Source of the DNA: Ramlibacter sp.
GTDB lineage: Bacteria > Pseudomonadota > Gammaproteobacteria > Burkholderiales > Burkholderiaceae_C
Direction: 5' to 3'
Assembly: GCA_029237735.1 (NCBI GenBank)
Contig: JAQZBU010000004.1
Span: 1 to 64,000, forward strand
DNA: 64,000 nt
The position numbers and the translations under genes were made by a program. The notes under the pieces were generated by a model. That model was not told the DNA's origin. It saw only the letters and a program-made list of their open reading frames with translations, and did no database searches. Shown here one piece after another: positions 56,940 through 64,000 of this stretch; position 1 is the stretch's first letter, and every line of letters begins with the position of its first letter.

Positions 56940-57935
56940 TCAGTCGGCGACGATGTTCTTTTCCTTGACGAGCTTGCCCCAACGCTGGAACTCCTCGCCT
57001 ACGAACTTCTGGAAGGCATCCGGCGACGCCATGGTCGACGGCACCACGGCCACCTTCAGCAGCTGCGCCCGGACATCCTCGCGCGCCACCACCTTCACCA
57101 GCGCAGCATTGATCTTGTCGACAATAGGCTTGGGCGTCTTGGCCGGAGCGAACACGCCCACCCAGTTGGACACGTTGAAGCCGGGCAGCTCTTCCTGCGC
57201 GGTCGGGGTGTTGGGCAGGAACTCGACGCGCTTCTCGCTGGTGACTGCCAAGGCCTTCAGGCGGCCGTCCTGGATCAGCGGATAAAGTGGCGGCACGTCC
57301 ATGACGATGCCGTTGACGTGGCCGGCCACCGTGTCCGTCACCGCCGGGCCCGCGCCCTTATACGGCACGTGCACAATGTTGCCCTTGGACGCTTGGATGA
57401 GCAGCTCGATGGTCAGGTGCGGCAGGCCGCCGGTGCCCGAGGACGACAGCGATACCTGGCGGGTGCGCGACAGCGCCAGCAGCTCCTTGAGGGTGCTCAC
57501 CCCCAGCGACGGCGACACCGCGATGGCTTCCGGCGTCAGGCCCACGGTGTTGATCGGCGTGAAGTCGGTCAGCGTGTTGAACGGGATCTTGGCGATGGTG
57601 TGCGGGGTGATGACCACCGGGCTGGCGCTGGCGGCCAGCAGGGTGTAGCCGTCCGGCGCCGCCTTGGCCACGGAGTCGGCCCCGATCACGCCGCTGACGC
57701 CGGCGCGGTTTTCCACCACCACGGTGGTGCCCAGCGCTTCGCCCAGGCGCGGCGCGATCAGCCGCGCCACGATGTCGTTGGAGCCGCCCGGCGGGTAGCC
57801 GACGATGAGCTTGATCGGCCGGGTGGGAAAGTCCTGGGCGGCGGCGAAACCGGGCGCCAGCAGCGCGGCAAGGCCGGCGAGGACAATGAAACGGCGGGCC
57901 AGGGCGCGGCCGCTGCGCAGGAGGGATTTGTGCAT
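56940..57935 (-). CDS. Bug/TctC-type periplasmic receptor
   Basis: A 331-residue receptor with a longer basic N-terminal stretch and signal peptide (about residues 1-33, ending GFAAA). Signatures are IKLIVGYPPGGSNDIVARLI, ENRAGVSGVIGADSVAKA and HVPYKGAGPAVTDTV. It heads the minus-strand set running to 50195 and is divergent from the racemase-family gene at 58064. The 128-base divergent region holds the 5-bp inverted repeat TTCAC-N5-GTGAA at 57994-58008. Confidence 0.92.
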   Translation of the reverse strand: MHKSLLRSGRALARRFIVLAGLAALLAPGFAAAQDFPTRPIKLIVGYPPGGSNDIVARLIAPRLGEALGTTVVVENRAGVSGVIGADSVAKAAPDGYTLLAASASPVVITPHTIAKIPFNTLTDFTPINTVGLTPEAIAVSPSLGVSTLKELLALSRTRQVSLSSSGTGGLPHLTIELLIQASKGNIVHVPYKGAGPAVTDTVAGHVNGIVMDVPPLYPLIQDGRLKALAVTSEKRVEFLPNTPTAQEELPGFNVSNWVGVFAPAKTPKPIVDKINAALVKVVAREDVRAQLLKVAVVPSTMASPDAFQKFVGEEFQRWGKLVKEKNIVAD

Positions 57936-57993
57936 GGCCCGAGTCTAGGAAGCTCCCGGCCCGGGCGCCATCCGTGCCGGCCCGAACTGTGTT

Positions 57994-58008
57994 TTCACAA
58001 ATCGTGAA
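57994..58008. promoter_or_regulatory. Inverted repeat TTCAC-N5-GTGAA in a divergent intergenic region
   Basis: Perfect 5-bp arms with a 5-base spacer midway between the Bug gene (minus strand) and the racemase-family gene (plus strand). This is the size and place of an operator shared by two divergent genes. No cognate regulator can be named. Confidence 0.35.
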
Positions 58009-58063
58009 CCTGCGCTCGCTACGATGGGCCTTTCCCACCACGCCACCCCGGAGGGCCTGCATC

Positions 58064-58891
58064 GTGCGAATCTGGCACCAGAGCTTCACCGACCTCGACG
58101 TCTTTTCCCAGTACCGCGACACCTTGCGCGACCATGGCCGCCAGGTGATGGGCGCCGACGCCGAGGTGGTGGTCCACGGCCTGCGGCCGGGCACCTATCC
58201 GGCCGGCATCGCGCCGATGGAGGTCAACAGCATTGCCGGGCTGCGCATGCTCAACGAGCAGCAGGTGCTGGAAGCGGCGGTGGCGGCGCAGGACGCCGGT
58301 TACGACGCGATGGCGATCGGCTGCTTCTTCGACCCCGCGCTGCACCAGGCCCGCTCGCTGGTCGACATACCGGTCGTCAGCCTGACCGAGTCGTGCATGC
58401 TCACCGCCTGCTCGCTCGGCCGCAAGTTCGCGGTCATTTCCATCACCGATTTCCAAAAGATGCTGACCGAGGAACTCGCCGCGGCTTACGGTCTGGCCGG
58501 GCGCATGGCGGGCGTGGTCGCGATGTCACCGGCCGTGAGCCTGTTCGACCTCGAGCGCGCCGATGCGGTGGACTCGATCCGCGAGCGCTTCATCGCCTCC
58601 TGCCAGGAGGCGCTGCGCCTGGGCGCCGAGGTGATCATCCCCGGCGACGGCGTGCTCAACGAGTTCCTGGTGCGCAACCGGCTGCTGCAAGTGGAAGGCG
58701 CGGTGGTGCTGGATGCGCTGGGCGTGCTGTTCCAGCATGCCGCCTTCCTGGTTCGCGGCCGCGCCGCCGGCGTGCTCGACGTGAGCCGGCGGCTGCTGTA
58801 CGCCAAGCCGACGGCCCCGATGCTGGCCCACGCGCGCGCGTTCGGCGGCGCGCTGCGGCGCAGCGAGTCGGACTTTTCGCCGACGCGCTAA
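58064..58891 (+). CDS. Asp/Glu (hydantoin) racemase family protein
   Basis: A 275-residue paralogue of the protein at 51595. It begins VRIWHQSFTDL from GTG at 58064, with GGAGGG nine bases upstream, and the longer frame from 57974 is not supported. The first family Cys is present (AIGCFFDPALHQARSL), but the second, normally GCAG, is replaced by GAEVIIPGDGVLNEF. A one-cysteine protein may be an isomerase or decarboxylase-like relative rather than a two-base racemase. It stands alone on the plus strand, with a degenerate insertion sequence starting directly after its stop codon. Confidence 0.85.
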   Translation: MRIWHQSFTDLDVFSQYRDTLRDHGRQVMGADAEVVVHGLRPGTYPAGIAPMEVNSIAGLRMLNEQQVLEAAVAAQDAGYDAMAIGCFFDPALHQARSLVDIPVVSLTESCMLTACSLGRKFAVISITDFQKMLTEELAAAYGLAGRMAGVVAMSPAVSLFDLERADAVDSIRERFIASCQEALRLGAEVIIPGDGVLNEFLVRNRLLQVEGAVVLDALGVLFQHAAFLVRGRAAGVLDVSRRLLYAKPTAPMLAHARAFGGALRRSESDFSPTR

Positions 58892-58950
58892 GGTGCTATC
58901 CCGTAAGTAGCTGTGCCATTGCGAAGCGAGCAATCGCAGTGGGCTGGCGG

Positions 58951-58996
58951 CGGGCCGTGGACGTCGGGTGGCCGACTCCGTTCGTGTCCCCCGTCG
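58951..58996 (+). repeat. 46-bp subterminal repeat, left copy
   Basis: It matches in inverted orientation the copy at 59514-59559 with about two or three mismatches. The shared core is GGTGGCCGACTCCGTTCGTG. It lies 59 bases inside the left end of the IS30-like element, and the right copy lies 63 bases inside the right end. Confidence 0.75.
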
Positions 58997-59458
58997 ACGC
59001 AACGGTCTTGAATAATACTTCGGCCGGCGTTTTGAAGCTCAGCGTCTCGTGAGGTCGGCCGTTCAATTCAGCGGCCACTTGGTCGAGCTGTTCCTGGGTG
59101 ATATGGGAATCGACTTGCCTTTGGGGAAGTACTGCCGCAGCAATCCCGTTCGTGCAGCGATAGCGCCTTTGCCGCCCGCTTCGGCAGGCGGGAGCAAAGC
59201 CTCCGGCCGCTATCAGCCAACCATGAATGGTGCTGTGCGCACGACCCATCGCCTGGCCAATGCCGATTCGCCAGCCCTCCATCGTCTCCAAAACTCCCCC
59301 TGCTCCGACTGGCTTGGGTGCCGTCGCTGTCCTGAATTCGTCATGCACACACCTTTTGATCCGCCGCTCCTTGATGTCGCTGCGTAGAGCACCTCGCCGC
59401 CCTGATCCGTCCACCGTTGTGGCTGTTCGAAAACGTCGAGCGAAAGAATGTCGCCTAA

Positions 59459-59559
59459 GGGCCGTGGATGGTGGGTGGCCGACGCAGTGAGGTCCAGGAG
59501 GAGCCGCCTCCCGCGGCGGGGGACACGAACGGAGTCGGCCACCCGCCGTCCACGGCCCG
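59459..59559. repeat. Hairpin-forming repeat block, right copy
   Basis: 59514-59559 is the inverted partner of 58951-58996. A further direct partial copy at 59459-59484 (GGCCGTGGATGG, then TGGGTGGCCGAC) pairs with it, so the block can fold into one long hairpin. It resembles a REP-type element that has been captured by the insertion sequence. Confidence 0.65.
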
Positions 59560-59637
59560 TCGCCCACTCATTGCGCCTGCTCGTTTTTTTCGACATCGCA
59601 CAGTTACTTACGGGACAGCACCCTAGCCAGGGCGTCC

Positions 59638-61131
59638 TCAGCCGCGCGCCGCCTTCGCTGCTTCGCGCCCGCCGATCCGCCCGAACACCGAGCCCGACAT
59701 CAGGCCGGCGCCGCCGGGGTACTTGGTGTAGTACAGACCGCCCACCAGTTCGCCGGCCGCGTACAGACCGGGAATGGGTTCGCCTTCGACGCTCTGCACC
59801 CGGGCTTCCGTATCGACGGCCAGGCCACCGAAGGTGCAGGTGATGCCGGTCGTGACCTCGTAGGCAACGAAAGGCCCTTGCTCCAACGGCACCGACCAGT
59901 TGCTCTTGTCGATCGCCAGCCCGCGCGTGCGCCGGCCGTCCTTGGTCCCGGGGTGAAACGGCCGGTCGCGCTCGATCGCCGCGTTGTACTCGGCGATGGT
60001 ACGCAACAGCCGCGGCCGGTCGACGCCCTCGAGCTTGGCCACCAGTTCCTCGATCGTGTTGGCCTCGATCCGGGTGGCGTGCTTGACGCGGTACTCCTGC
60101 GGCAGCAGCCCGTGGGTCTGGGCGTCGAAGATCTGCCAGCCCATGCCGCCCGGCTGCCGCAGCAACTCGGCGCCCATGCGCGAATAGGTGTAGTTGCGGA
60201 AATCCTCGCCCTCGTCGATGAAGCGCTCGCCGCGCGTGTTCACGACGATGCCGAGGGTGAAGTAGTTCTTCTGCTGGTCGATCAGCGCGAGGTCGCCGAA
60301 CTCCGGCGCGTTGGCGTCGTAGAACACGCCGTGGCAGCCGGACCAGTGCCCGCCGGCGCGGGCGCCATGCTGCATGGCGATGCGGATGGCGTCGCCGGTG
60401 TTGTAGCGCGAGCCCCGCACCTTGGCCAGGTCCCAGCCGTTGCCCAGGTAAGCGGCGCGCCAGGCGGCGTTGGCGTGGAAACCGCCGGCGCCCAGCAGCA
60501 CCGCGCCGGCGCGTACCTCATGGCGGCGGCCGCGGTTCATCGCCACCGCGCCGGTCACCCGGCCGTCTTCCAGCAACAGGTCATCCAGCCGCGTGTCGTA
60601 GGCGATCCGAACGCCGAGCTTCTCCGCCCGCGTGAACAGCGACTGCACCAGGCCCAGGCCCCCGCCGGAAGCCTCGATCGTGAGCCCGCCCCAGAAGACG
60701 TTGCGCCCGTCGATGCGGTAAGTCTGGCGCCCGTAGCTGGGCAGGAAACGCACGCCGTGCGATTGCATCCACAGTAGCGTGTCCAGGCTGTCGTCGACCA
60801 CCGCCTCCACCAGCGGCATGCTGGCCTTGAAGCCGCTCAGCGCCATCAGCTCGTCAAAGAACTGCTCGCGCGTGTAGGTGCCGAAATCCGTGCTGGCGGC
60901 GTCCTCGGGGGACAGATCGGGCACGATGCGCCGGATGTCGTCCAGGCCGTCGTAGGCCACCCGGAAAGCGCCGCCCGAGAAAGCGGAGTTGCCGCCGCGG
61001 TGCTCCTCCGGCGCGCGCTCCAGCACCAGCACGCTGGCGCCCGCTTCGGCGGCGGAGATGGCGGCGCACAGGGCGGCGTTGCCGGCACCCACCACGATGA
61101 CGTCGGCGGGTGCGAAGACCGCAGTGCTCAC
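59638..61131 (-). CDS. FAD-dependent tricarballylate-dehydrogenase-like protein (TcuA-like)
   Basis: A 497-residue flavoprotein. It opens ADVIVVGAGNAALCAAISAA, the TcuA-type FAD motif, followed by EEHRGGNSAFSGGAF and WMQSHGVRFLPSYG. The C-terminal FAD site is GLYAAGELVGGLYYTKYPGG. TcuA oxidises tricarballylate to aconitate; the exact substrate here is not known. The start is GTG at 61131, overlapping the Bug stop as GTGA. The longer frame is unlikely. It is co-transcribed with the Bug receptor upstream, which may bring in its substrate. Third of three related flavoproteins in the window. Confidence 0.87.
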   Translation of the reverse strand: MSTAVFAPADVIVVGAGNAALCAAISAAEAGASVLVLERAPEEHRGGNSAFSGGAFRVAYDGLDDIRRIVPDLSPEDAASTDFGTYTREQFFDELMALSGFKASMPLVEAVVDDSLDTLLWMQSHGVRFLPSYGRQTYRIDGRNVFWGGLTIEASGGGLGLVQSLFTRAEKLGVRIAYDTRLDDLLLEDGRVTGAVAMNRGRRHEVRAGAVLLGAGGFHANAAWRAAYLGNGWDLAKVRGSRYNTGDAIRIAMQHGARAGGHWSGCHGVFYDANAPEFGDLALIDQQKNYFTLGIVVNTRGERFIDEGEDFRNYTYSRMGAELLRQPGGMGWQIFDAQTHGLLPQEYRVKHATRIEANTIEELVAKLEGVDRPRLLRTIAEYNAAIERDRPFHPGTKDGRRTRGLAIDKSNWSVPLEQGPFVAYEVTTGITCTFGGLAVDTEARVQSVEGEPIPGLYAAGELVGGLYYTKYPGGAGLMSGSVFGRIGGREAAKAARG

Positions 61132-62096
61132 TTCAAGCCCCCGATCCTGGCAACCAGCGCCTTCCACCGGGCGACGTCCTCGCGGATATAGGTAGTGAAG
61201 GTCGCGGGGTTTTCCAGCAGCACCTCACCGCCCTGCTCCACGAACTGGCGGCGGAAGTCCTGGCCCTGGCCGGCTTTCGCCAGCGCGTTGTAGATCCTGG
61301 CGATCACGGCCGGCGGCGTGCCGGCCGGCGCCAGCAGGCCGTTCATGGTGCCGATCTCCATGCCCTTGATGCCGGCCTCCTCGAAGGTGGGCACGTCAGG
61401 CATGACCGCCAGCCGGTTCCGGTTGGCCACGGCAACCGCGTCAACCTTCTTGCCCGCCAGCATGGCCTGGGCGGAGGTGTACGTCGTGAAGGTCAGCTGC
61501 ACTTGGCCGGCCGCCACGTCGACCAGCGCCGGGCCGGCGCCGTTGTACGGCACGTGCACCATTTCCAGGCCGGCAGCCATGGCGAACAGCTCGCCCGCCA
61601 GGTGCGGCGCGCCCCCTTTGCCGCTGGACGAGAAGTTGAACTTGCCGGGGCTGGCCTTGACCTGCGCGACCAGCTCACTGAGCGACTTGGCCTGCACCTG
61701 CGGCGACTTGAACAGCGCCAGCGGCAAGAAGGCGACGCGGCTGATTGGCGCGAAGTCTTTGAGGACGTCGAACGGCATCGGCATCAGCGCCGGGTTGGCC
61801 GTGAGGTTGGTAGACGTGTAGAGCAGCGTGTAGCCGTCGGCCGGGGCCTTGGCCACCACGTCGGCGCCGATATTGCCGCTGGCGCCGGGCTTGTTCTCCA
61901 CCACCACGCTTTGGCCGAGTTCGGCCGAGAGCGCCCGCGCCAGCACGCGCGCCAGGATGTCGGTGCTTCCGGCTGCCGCAAACGGCACGACGATGCGGAT
62001 CGGCCTGGCGGGCCAGTCGGTGGCTTGGGCGCTGGCCAGGCCGGACGCCAGCGTCAACAGGCAGGCGGCGGCGGTGCGTCTCGTGATCGCGTTCAT
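61128..62096 (-). CDS. Bug/TctC-type periplasmic receptor
   Basis: A 322-residue receptor with a signal peptide (residues 1-23, ending GLASAQA) and Bug signatures IRIVVPFAAAGSTDILARVL, ENKPGASGNIGADVVAKA, PADGYTLL and HVPYNGAGPALVDVAAG. The start at 62096 follows AAGGAGACAAGT. That Shine-Dalgarno sequence is part of a perfect 8-bp stem (62104-62126), so translation may be controlled. It is coupled to the TcuA-like gene downstream. Confidence 0.92.
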   Translation of the reverse strand: MNAITRRTAAACLLTLASGLASAQATDWPARPIRIVVPFAAAGSTDILARVLARALSAELGQSVVVENKPGASGNIGADVVAKAPADGYTLLYTSTNLTANPALMPMPFDVLKDFAPISRVAFLPLALFKSPQVQAKSLSELVAQVKASPGKFNFSSSGKGGAPHLAGELFAMAAGLEMVHVPYNGAGPALVDVAAGQVQLTFTTYTSAQAMLAGKKVDAVAVANRNRLAVMPDVPTFEEAGIKGMEIGTMNGLLAPAGTPPAVIARIYNALAKAGQGQDFRRQFVEQGGEVLLENPATFTTYIREDVARWKALVARIGGLK

Positions 62097-62103
62097 ACTT
62101 GTC

Positions 62104-62126
62104 TCCTTCGGGGAAGAGCCGAAGGA
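62104..62126 (-). promoter_or_regulatory. Shine-Dalgarno-sequestering hairpin upstream of a Bug gene
   Basis: On the minus strand the transcript reads TCCTTCGG, a 7-base loop, then CCGAAGGA, a perfect 8-bp stem. The right arm contains AAGGA of the ribosome-binding site, and the start codon is 7 bases after the stem. It could limit translation unless opened by a protein, RNA or temperature. It could also be accidental. Confidence 0.5.
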
Positions 62127-62217
62127 TACGGTTGCAAACGCTCAATGTCGTTTGGTTTTGCCGAAGAATGAATTCGCGATCGCGCCCAGGTCTTGAGAGG
62201 CAACGCTCCCGGAACGG

Positions 62218-63066
62218 TCAGGCCCGGAACGGCACGACGAGCTGGCGCTGCTCGCCCAAACCCTGGATCCCCAGCGTCATCACGTCGCCCTTCTTCAAGT
62301 ACAGCGGCGGCTTCATGCCCAGGCCCACACCGGGCGGTGTGCCGGTGGTGATGACGTCGCCGGGCAAGAGCGTCATGAAGTGGCTGACATAGCTCACCAG
62401 CTTGGCCACGTCGAAGATCATGGTGCGCGTGTTGCCGGTCTGCATGCGCTTGCCGTTCAGGTCCAGCCACATGTCCAGGCGCTGCACGTTCTCGATCTCG
62501 TCGGGGGTGACGAGCCAGGGGCCGATGGGGCCGAAGGTATCGCAGCCCTTGCCCTTGTCCCACTGCGGGCCGCGTTCCAGTTGATATTCGCGCTCGCTGA
62601 CGTCGTTGATCACGCTGTAGCCGGCCACATGCGCCAGCGCATCTTTCTTCGACACGTAGCGGGCGCGGGTGCCGATCACCACGCCCAGTTCCACCTCCCA
62701 GTCGGTTTTGGTCGAGCCGCGCGGCAGCATCACCGCGTCATTGGGGCCCTGGATGCAACTGGTGGCCTTCATGAACACCACCGGTTCCTTGGGGATCGGC
62801 ACGCCCGATTCAGCGGCATGGTCGGCGTAGTTCAGGCCGATGGCGATGAACTTGCCCACCTGCGAGACGGGGCAGCCGAATCTGGGCGTGCCGCGCACCA
62901 GCGGCAGCTTGGCGGGATTGGACTTGCGAATGCGCGCCATGCCTGCACCGCTCAGCTGAGCCGGGCCGATGTCGGGCACGACACCCGAGAGATCGCGCAG
63001 CTTTCCGTCCAGGTCGATCAGGCCCGGCTTTTCCTTGCCGGGATTGCCATAGCGAACGAGCTTCAT
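62218..63066 (-). CDS. Fumarylacetoacetate hydrolase family protein (sugar-acid pathway type)
   Basis: A 282-residue FAH-fold enzyme with KFIAIGLNYADHAAESG, the metal site TDWEVELGVVIG, INDVSEREYQLERG and ITTGTPPGVGLGMKPPLYLK. This subgroup includes 2,4-diketo-3-deoxy-L-fuconate hydrolase and ureidoglycolate-lyase-like proteins. The two SDR genes upstream fit the dehydrogenation steps of a non-phosphorylative deoxy-sugar route (L-fucose or L-rhamnose). The pathway is an inference. The sequence begins MKLVRYGNPGKEKPG. It appears to be the last gene of its operon, with 121 bases to the Bug gene downstream. Confidence 0.88.
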   Translation of the reverse strand: MKLVRYGNPGKEKPGLIDLDGKLRDLSGVVPDIGPAQLSGAGMARIRKSNPAKLPLVRGTPRFGCPVSQVGKFIAIGLNYADHAAESGVPIPKEPVVFMKATSCIQGPNDAVMLPRGSTKTDWEVELGVVIGTRARYVSKKDALAHVAGYSVINDVSEREYQLERGPQWDKGKGCDTFGPIGPWLVTPDEIENVQRLDMWLDLNGKRMQTGNTRTMIFDVAKLVSYVSHFMTLLPGDVITTGTPPGVGLGMKPPLYLKKGDVMTLGIQGLGEQRQLVVPFRA

Positions 63067-63094
63067 TGTTGTTGCCTTTCTTGTGGAGATGATT

Positions 63095-63841
63095 TCAATA
63101 GGTGGAGCGGCCGCCTGAGAGGTCGAACACGGCGCCGGTGGAAAACGAGCATTCCTCGGTGCACAGCCAGCCCACGAGTGCCGCGACTTCCTCGGGCGTG
63201 CCGAAGCGGCCCATGGGAATCTTGGACAGCATGAAGCGGATGTGCTCTTCGCTCATCTGGTCGAAGATAGCTGTTTTCACGGCGGCAGGGGTCACGCAGT
63301 TCACGCGCACGCCGGTGTCGGCCAGCTCCTTGCCGAGCGACTTGGTCAGCGCCATCACGGCTGCCTTGCTCGCGCTGTAGGCGCTGGCGTTCGGGTTGCC
63401 GTCCTTGCCGGCGACCGACGCGATGTTGACGATGCGTCCGTAGCCCGCGTCGCGCATCACCGGCACGACCTCACGGCAGCAATGAAACAGGCCATTGAGG
63501 TTGACGTCCATCACCTCGCGCCAGGCATCGACGGGGTATTCCCACACCTTGGTGTTGGGCCCCGTGATGCCGGCGCTGTTCACGAGCGCGTCGATGCGCG
63601 TGGTCTTTTGCAAGGTCGCGGCCACCGCCGCCTGCACCGAGGCATGCTGCGAAACGTCGACTTGCACCGCTTGCGCGTTGGAACCGAGCTCCGATGCGGC
63701 GCGCTGCGCGGCAGGCAAGTCGCGATCCCAAAGCGTCACGCTGCCGCCCGAGGCGATCAGTCGCGCCGCGATGGCATAGCCCAGCCCCGTGGCGCCGCCG
63801 GTCACCACCGCATGGCGACCGTTGAAATCGAGCTGGTTCAT
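63095..63841 (-). CDS. SDR-family dehydrogenase (deoxy-sugar-acid dehydrogenase candidate)
   Basis: A 248-residue classical SDR: VVTGGATGLGYAIAARL, NSAG near residue 88, catalytic Ser in NIASVAGKDGN, YSASK and the end SFSTGAVFDLSGGRSTY. Relatives with this C-terminus occur in hexonate pathways next to FAH-family hydrolases. A 2-keto-3-deoxy-aldonate 4-dehydrogenase role is a reasonable guess. The ATG overlaps the stop of the next upstream SDR (ATGA), and the FAH gene follows after 28 bases. Confidence 0.88.
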   Translation of the reverse strand: MNQLDFNGRHAVVTGGATGLGYAIAARLIASGGSVTLWDRDLPAAQRAASELGSNAQAVQVDVSQHASVQAAVAATLQKTTRIDALVNSAGITGPNTKVWEYPVDAWREVMDVNLNGLFHCCREVVPVMRDAGYGRIVNIASVAGKDGNPNASAYSASKAAVMALTKSLGKELADTGVRVNCVTPAAVKTAIFDQMSEEHIRFMLSKIPMGRFGTPEEVAALVGWLCTEECSFSTGAVFDLSGGRSTY

Positions 63842-64000
63842 ATCGTAATGCCGCCGTCCACCGCGTAGGCCTGTCCCGTGACGAAGGCGGATTCGTCGCT
63901 GGCCAGGAACACCACGAGGGGAGCGATCTCGTGCGCCTGCGCGAGGCGGCCCATGGGCTGGCGCGCGATGAAGTTCTTCCGCGCGGCCTCAGGGTCGGCG
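63838..64000 (-). CDS. SDR-family oxidoreductase, C-terminal part only
   Basis: The visible 53 residues contain FIARQPMGRLAQAHEIAPLV and end FVTGQAYAVDGGITI, the standard C-terminus of an SDR. The rest lies beyond the window edge. The stop overlaps the start of the neighbouring SDR by four bases, so both belong to one operon, probably a sugar or sugar-acid catabolic one. Confidence 0.85.
   Translation of the reverse strand, partial: ADPEAARKNFIARQPMGRLAQAHEIAPLVVFLASDESAFVTGQAYAVDGGITI

Larger units (their letters stand above)
58892..59622 (-). mobile_element. Degenerate IS30-family insertion sequence with wrecked transposase
   Basis: Terminal inverted repeats of 25 bases at 58892-58916 and 59598-59622 match at 23 positions (GGTGCTRTCCCGTAAGTARC then TGTGC). 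On the minus strand three fragments of an IS30-type transposase are readable: MTNSGQRRHPSQSEQGEFWR from 59344, then AMGRAHSTIHGWLIAAGGFA in another frame, then TQEQLDQVAAELNGRPHETL and KTPAEVL. Between them LLRQYFPKGKSIP appears in a third frame. The catalytic middle is missing. It lies between the stop of the racemase gene (58891) and the TcuA-like gene. No clear target duplication is seen. Confidence 0.8.

Noticed and set aside
57965-57978. Possible third sigma-54 promoter before the Bug gene at 57935 (GGCACG-N6-GCGC)
   Set aside because: The -24 half fits, but the -12 half keeps only GC, and no copy of the activator site is seen upstream.

Overview
The window is GC-rich, densely coding bacterial DNA. 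Gene content points to a betaproteobacterium of the order Burkholderiales, probably Comamonadaceae or a close relative: five Bug/TctC-type periplasmic receptors, an ECF42-type sigma factor with DGPF proteins, DUF1302/DUF1329 envelope proteins and a V4R sigma-54 activator. This placement is an inference from gene families only. No rRNA, tRNA or CRISPR array was seen.

Left part (1-20.6 kb) is ordinary chromosome. It holds the end of a SIS-domain sugar-phosphate enzyme, a large VCBS/FG-GAP repeat adhesin-like protein, an ECF42/DGPF module (4125-7756, minus strand), an AhpD-like protein converging on an SDR, a cyclic-nucleotide-binding patatin phospholipase, and a fatty-acid or acyl-CoA degradation operon (20534 down to 11138, minus strand). 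That operon starts with a TetR repressor that has a clear operator, followed by acyl-CoA dehydrogenase, HAD/ECH fusion, thiolase, thioesterase, SDR, DsbA-like isomerase and enoyl-CoA hydratase. A deleted DUF559 element sits inside it.

A stretch of broken DNA (20.6-21.45 kb, probably an O-antigen-ligase relic) separates this from a catabolic region running to about 62 kb. Its first block (21451-27760, plus strand) holds a Bug receptor, SDR, alpha/beta hydrolase, ICL/PEP-mutase family enzyme, a dedicated ETF pair and a LysR regulator. The core (27769-50190) is a meta-cleavage aromatic (possibly polycyclic or steroid-like) pathway arranged as two long minus-strand operons around a sigma-54 activator. 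Operon A (41475 to 27769) encodes extradiol dioxygenase, flavin monooxygenase, DUF1302, DUF1329, YCF48-like protein, RND/MMPL transporter, C-C hydrolase, aldo/keto reductase and a TRAP transporter. Operon B (50025 to 43542) encodes hydratase, acylating acetaldehyde dehydrogenase, aldolase, flavin reductase, Bug receptor, MBL lactonase and sulfatase. Both operons are preceded by -24/-12 promoter matches and by a conserved GAAATT-type palindromic site, and one copy of that site abuts the activator's own start codon. This is the most coherent regulatory system in the window.

The right part (50195-62096) carries three fumarate-reductase-like flavoproteins, two unusual Asp/Glu-racemase-family proteins, a cysteine-less isochorismatase-family protein, an MmgE/PrpD protein, three more Bug receptors and a wrecked IS30-type insertion sequence. 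The window ends in a sugar-acid-like set: an FAH-family hydrolase and two SDRs, the last cut by the window edge.
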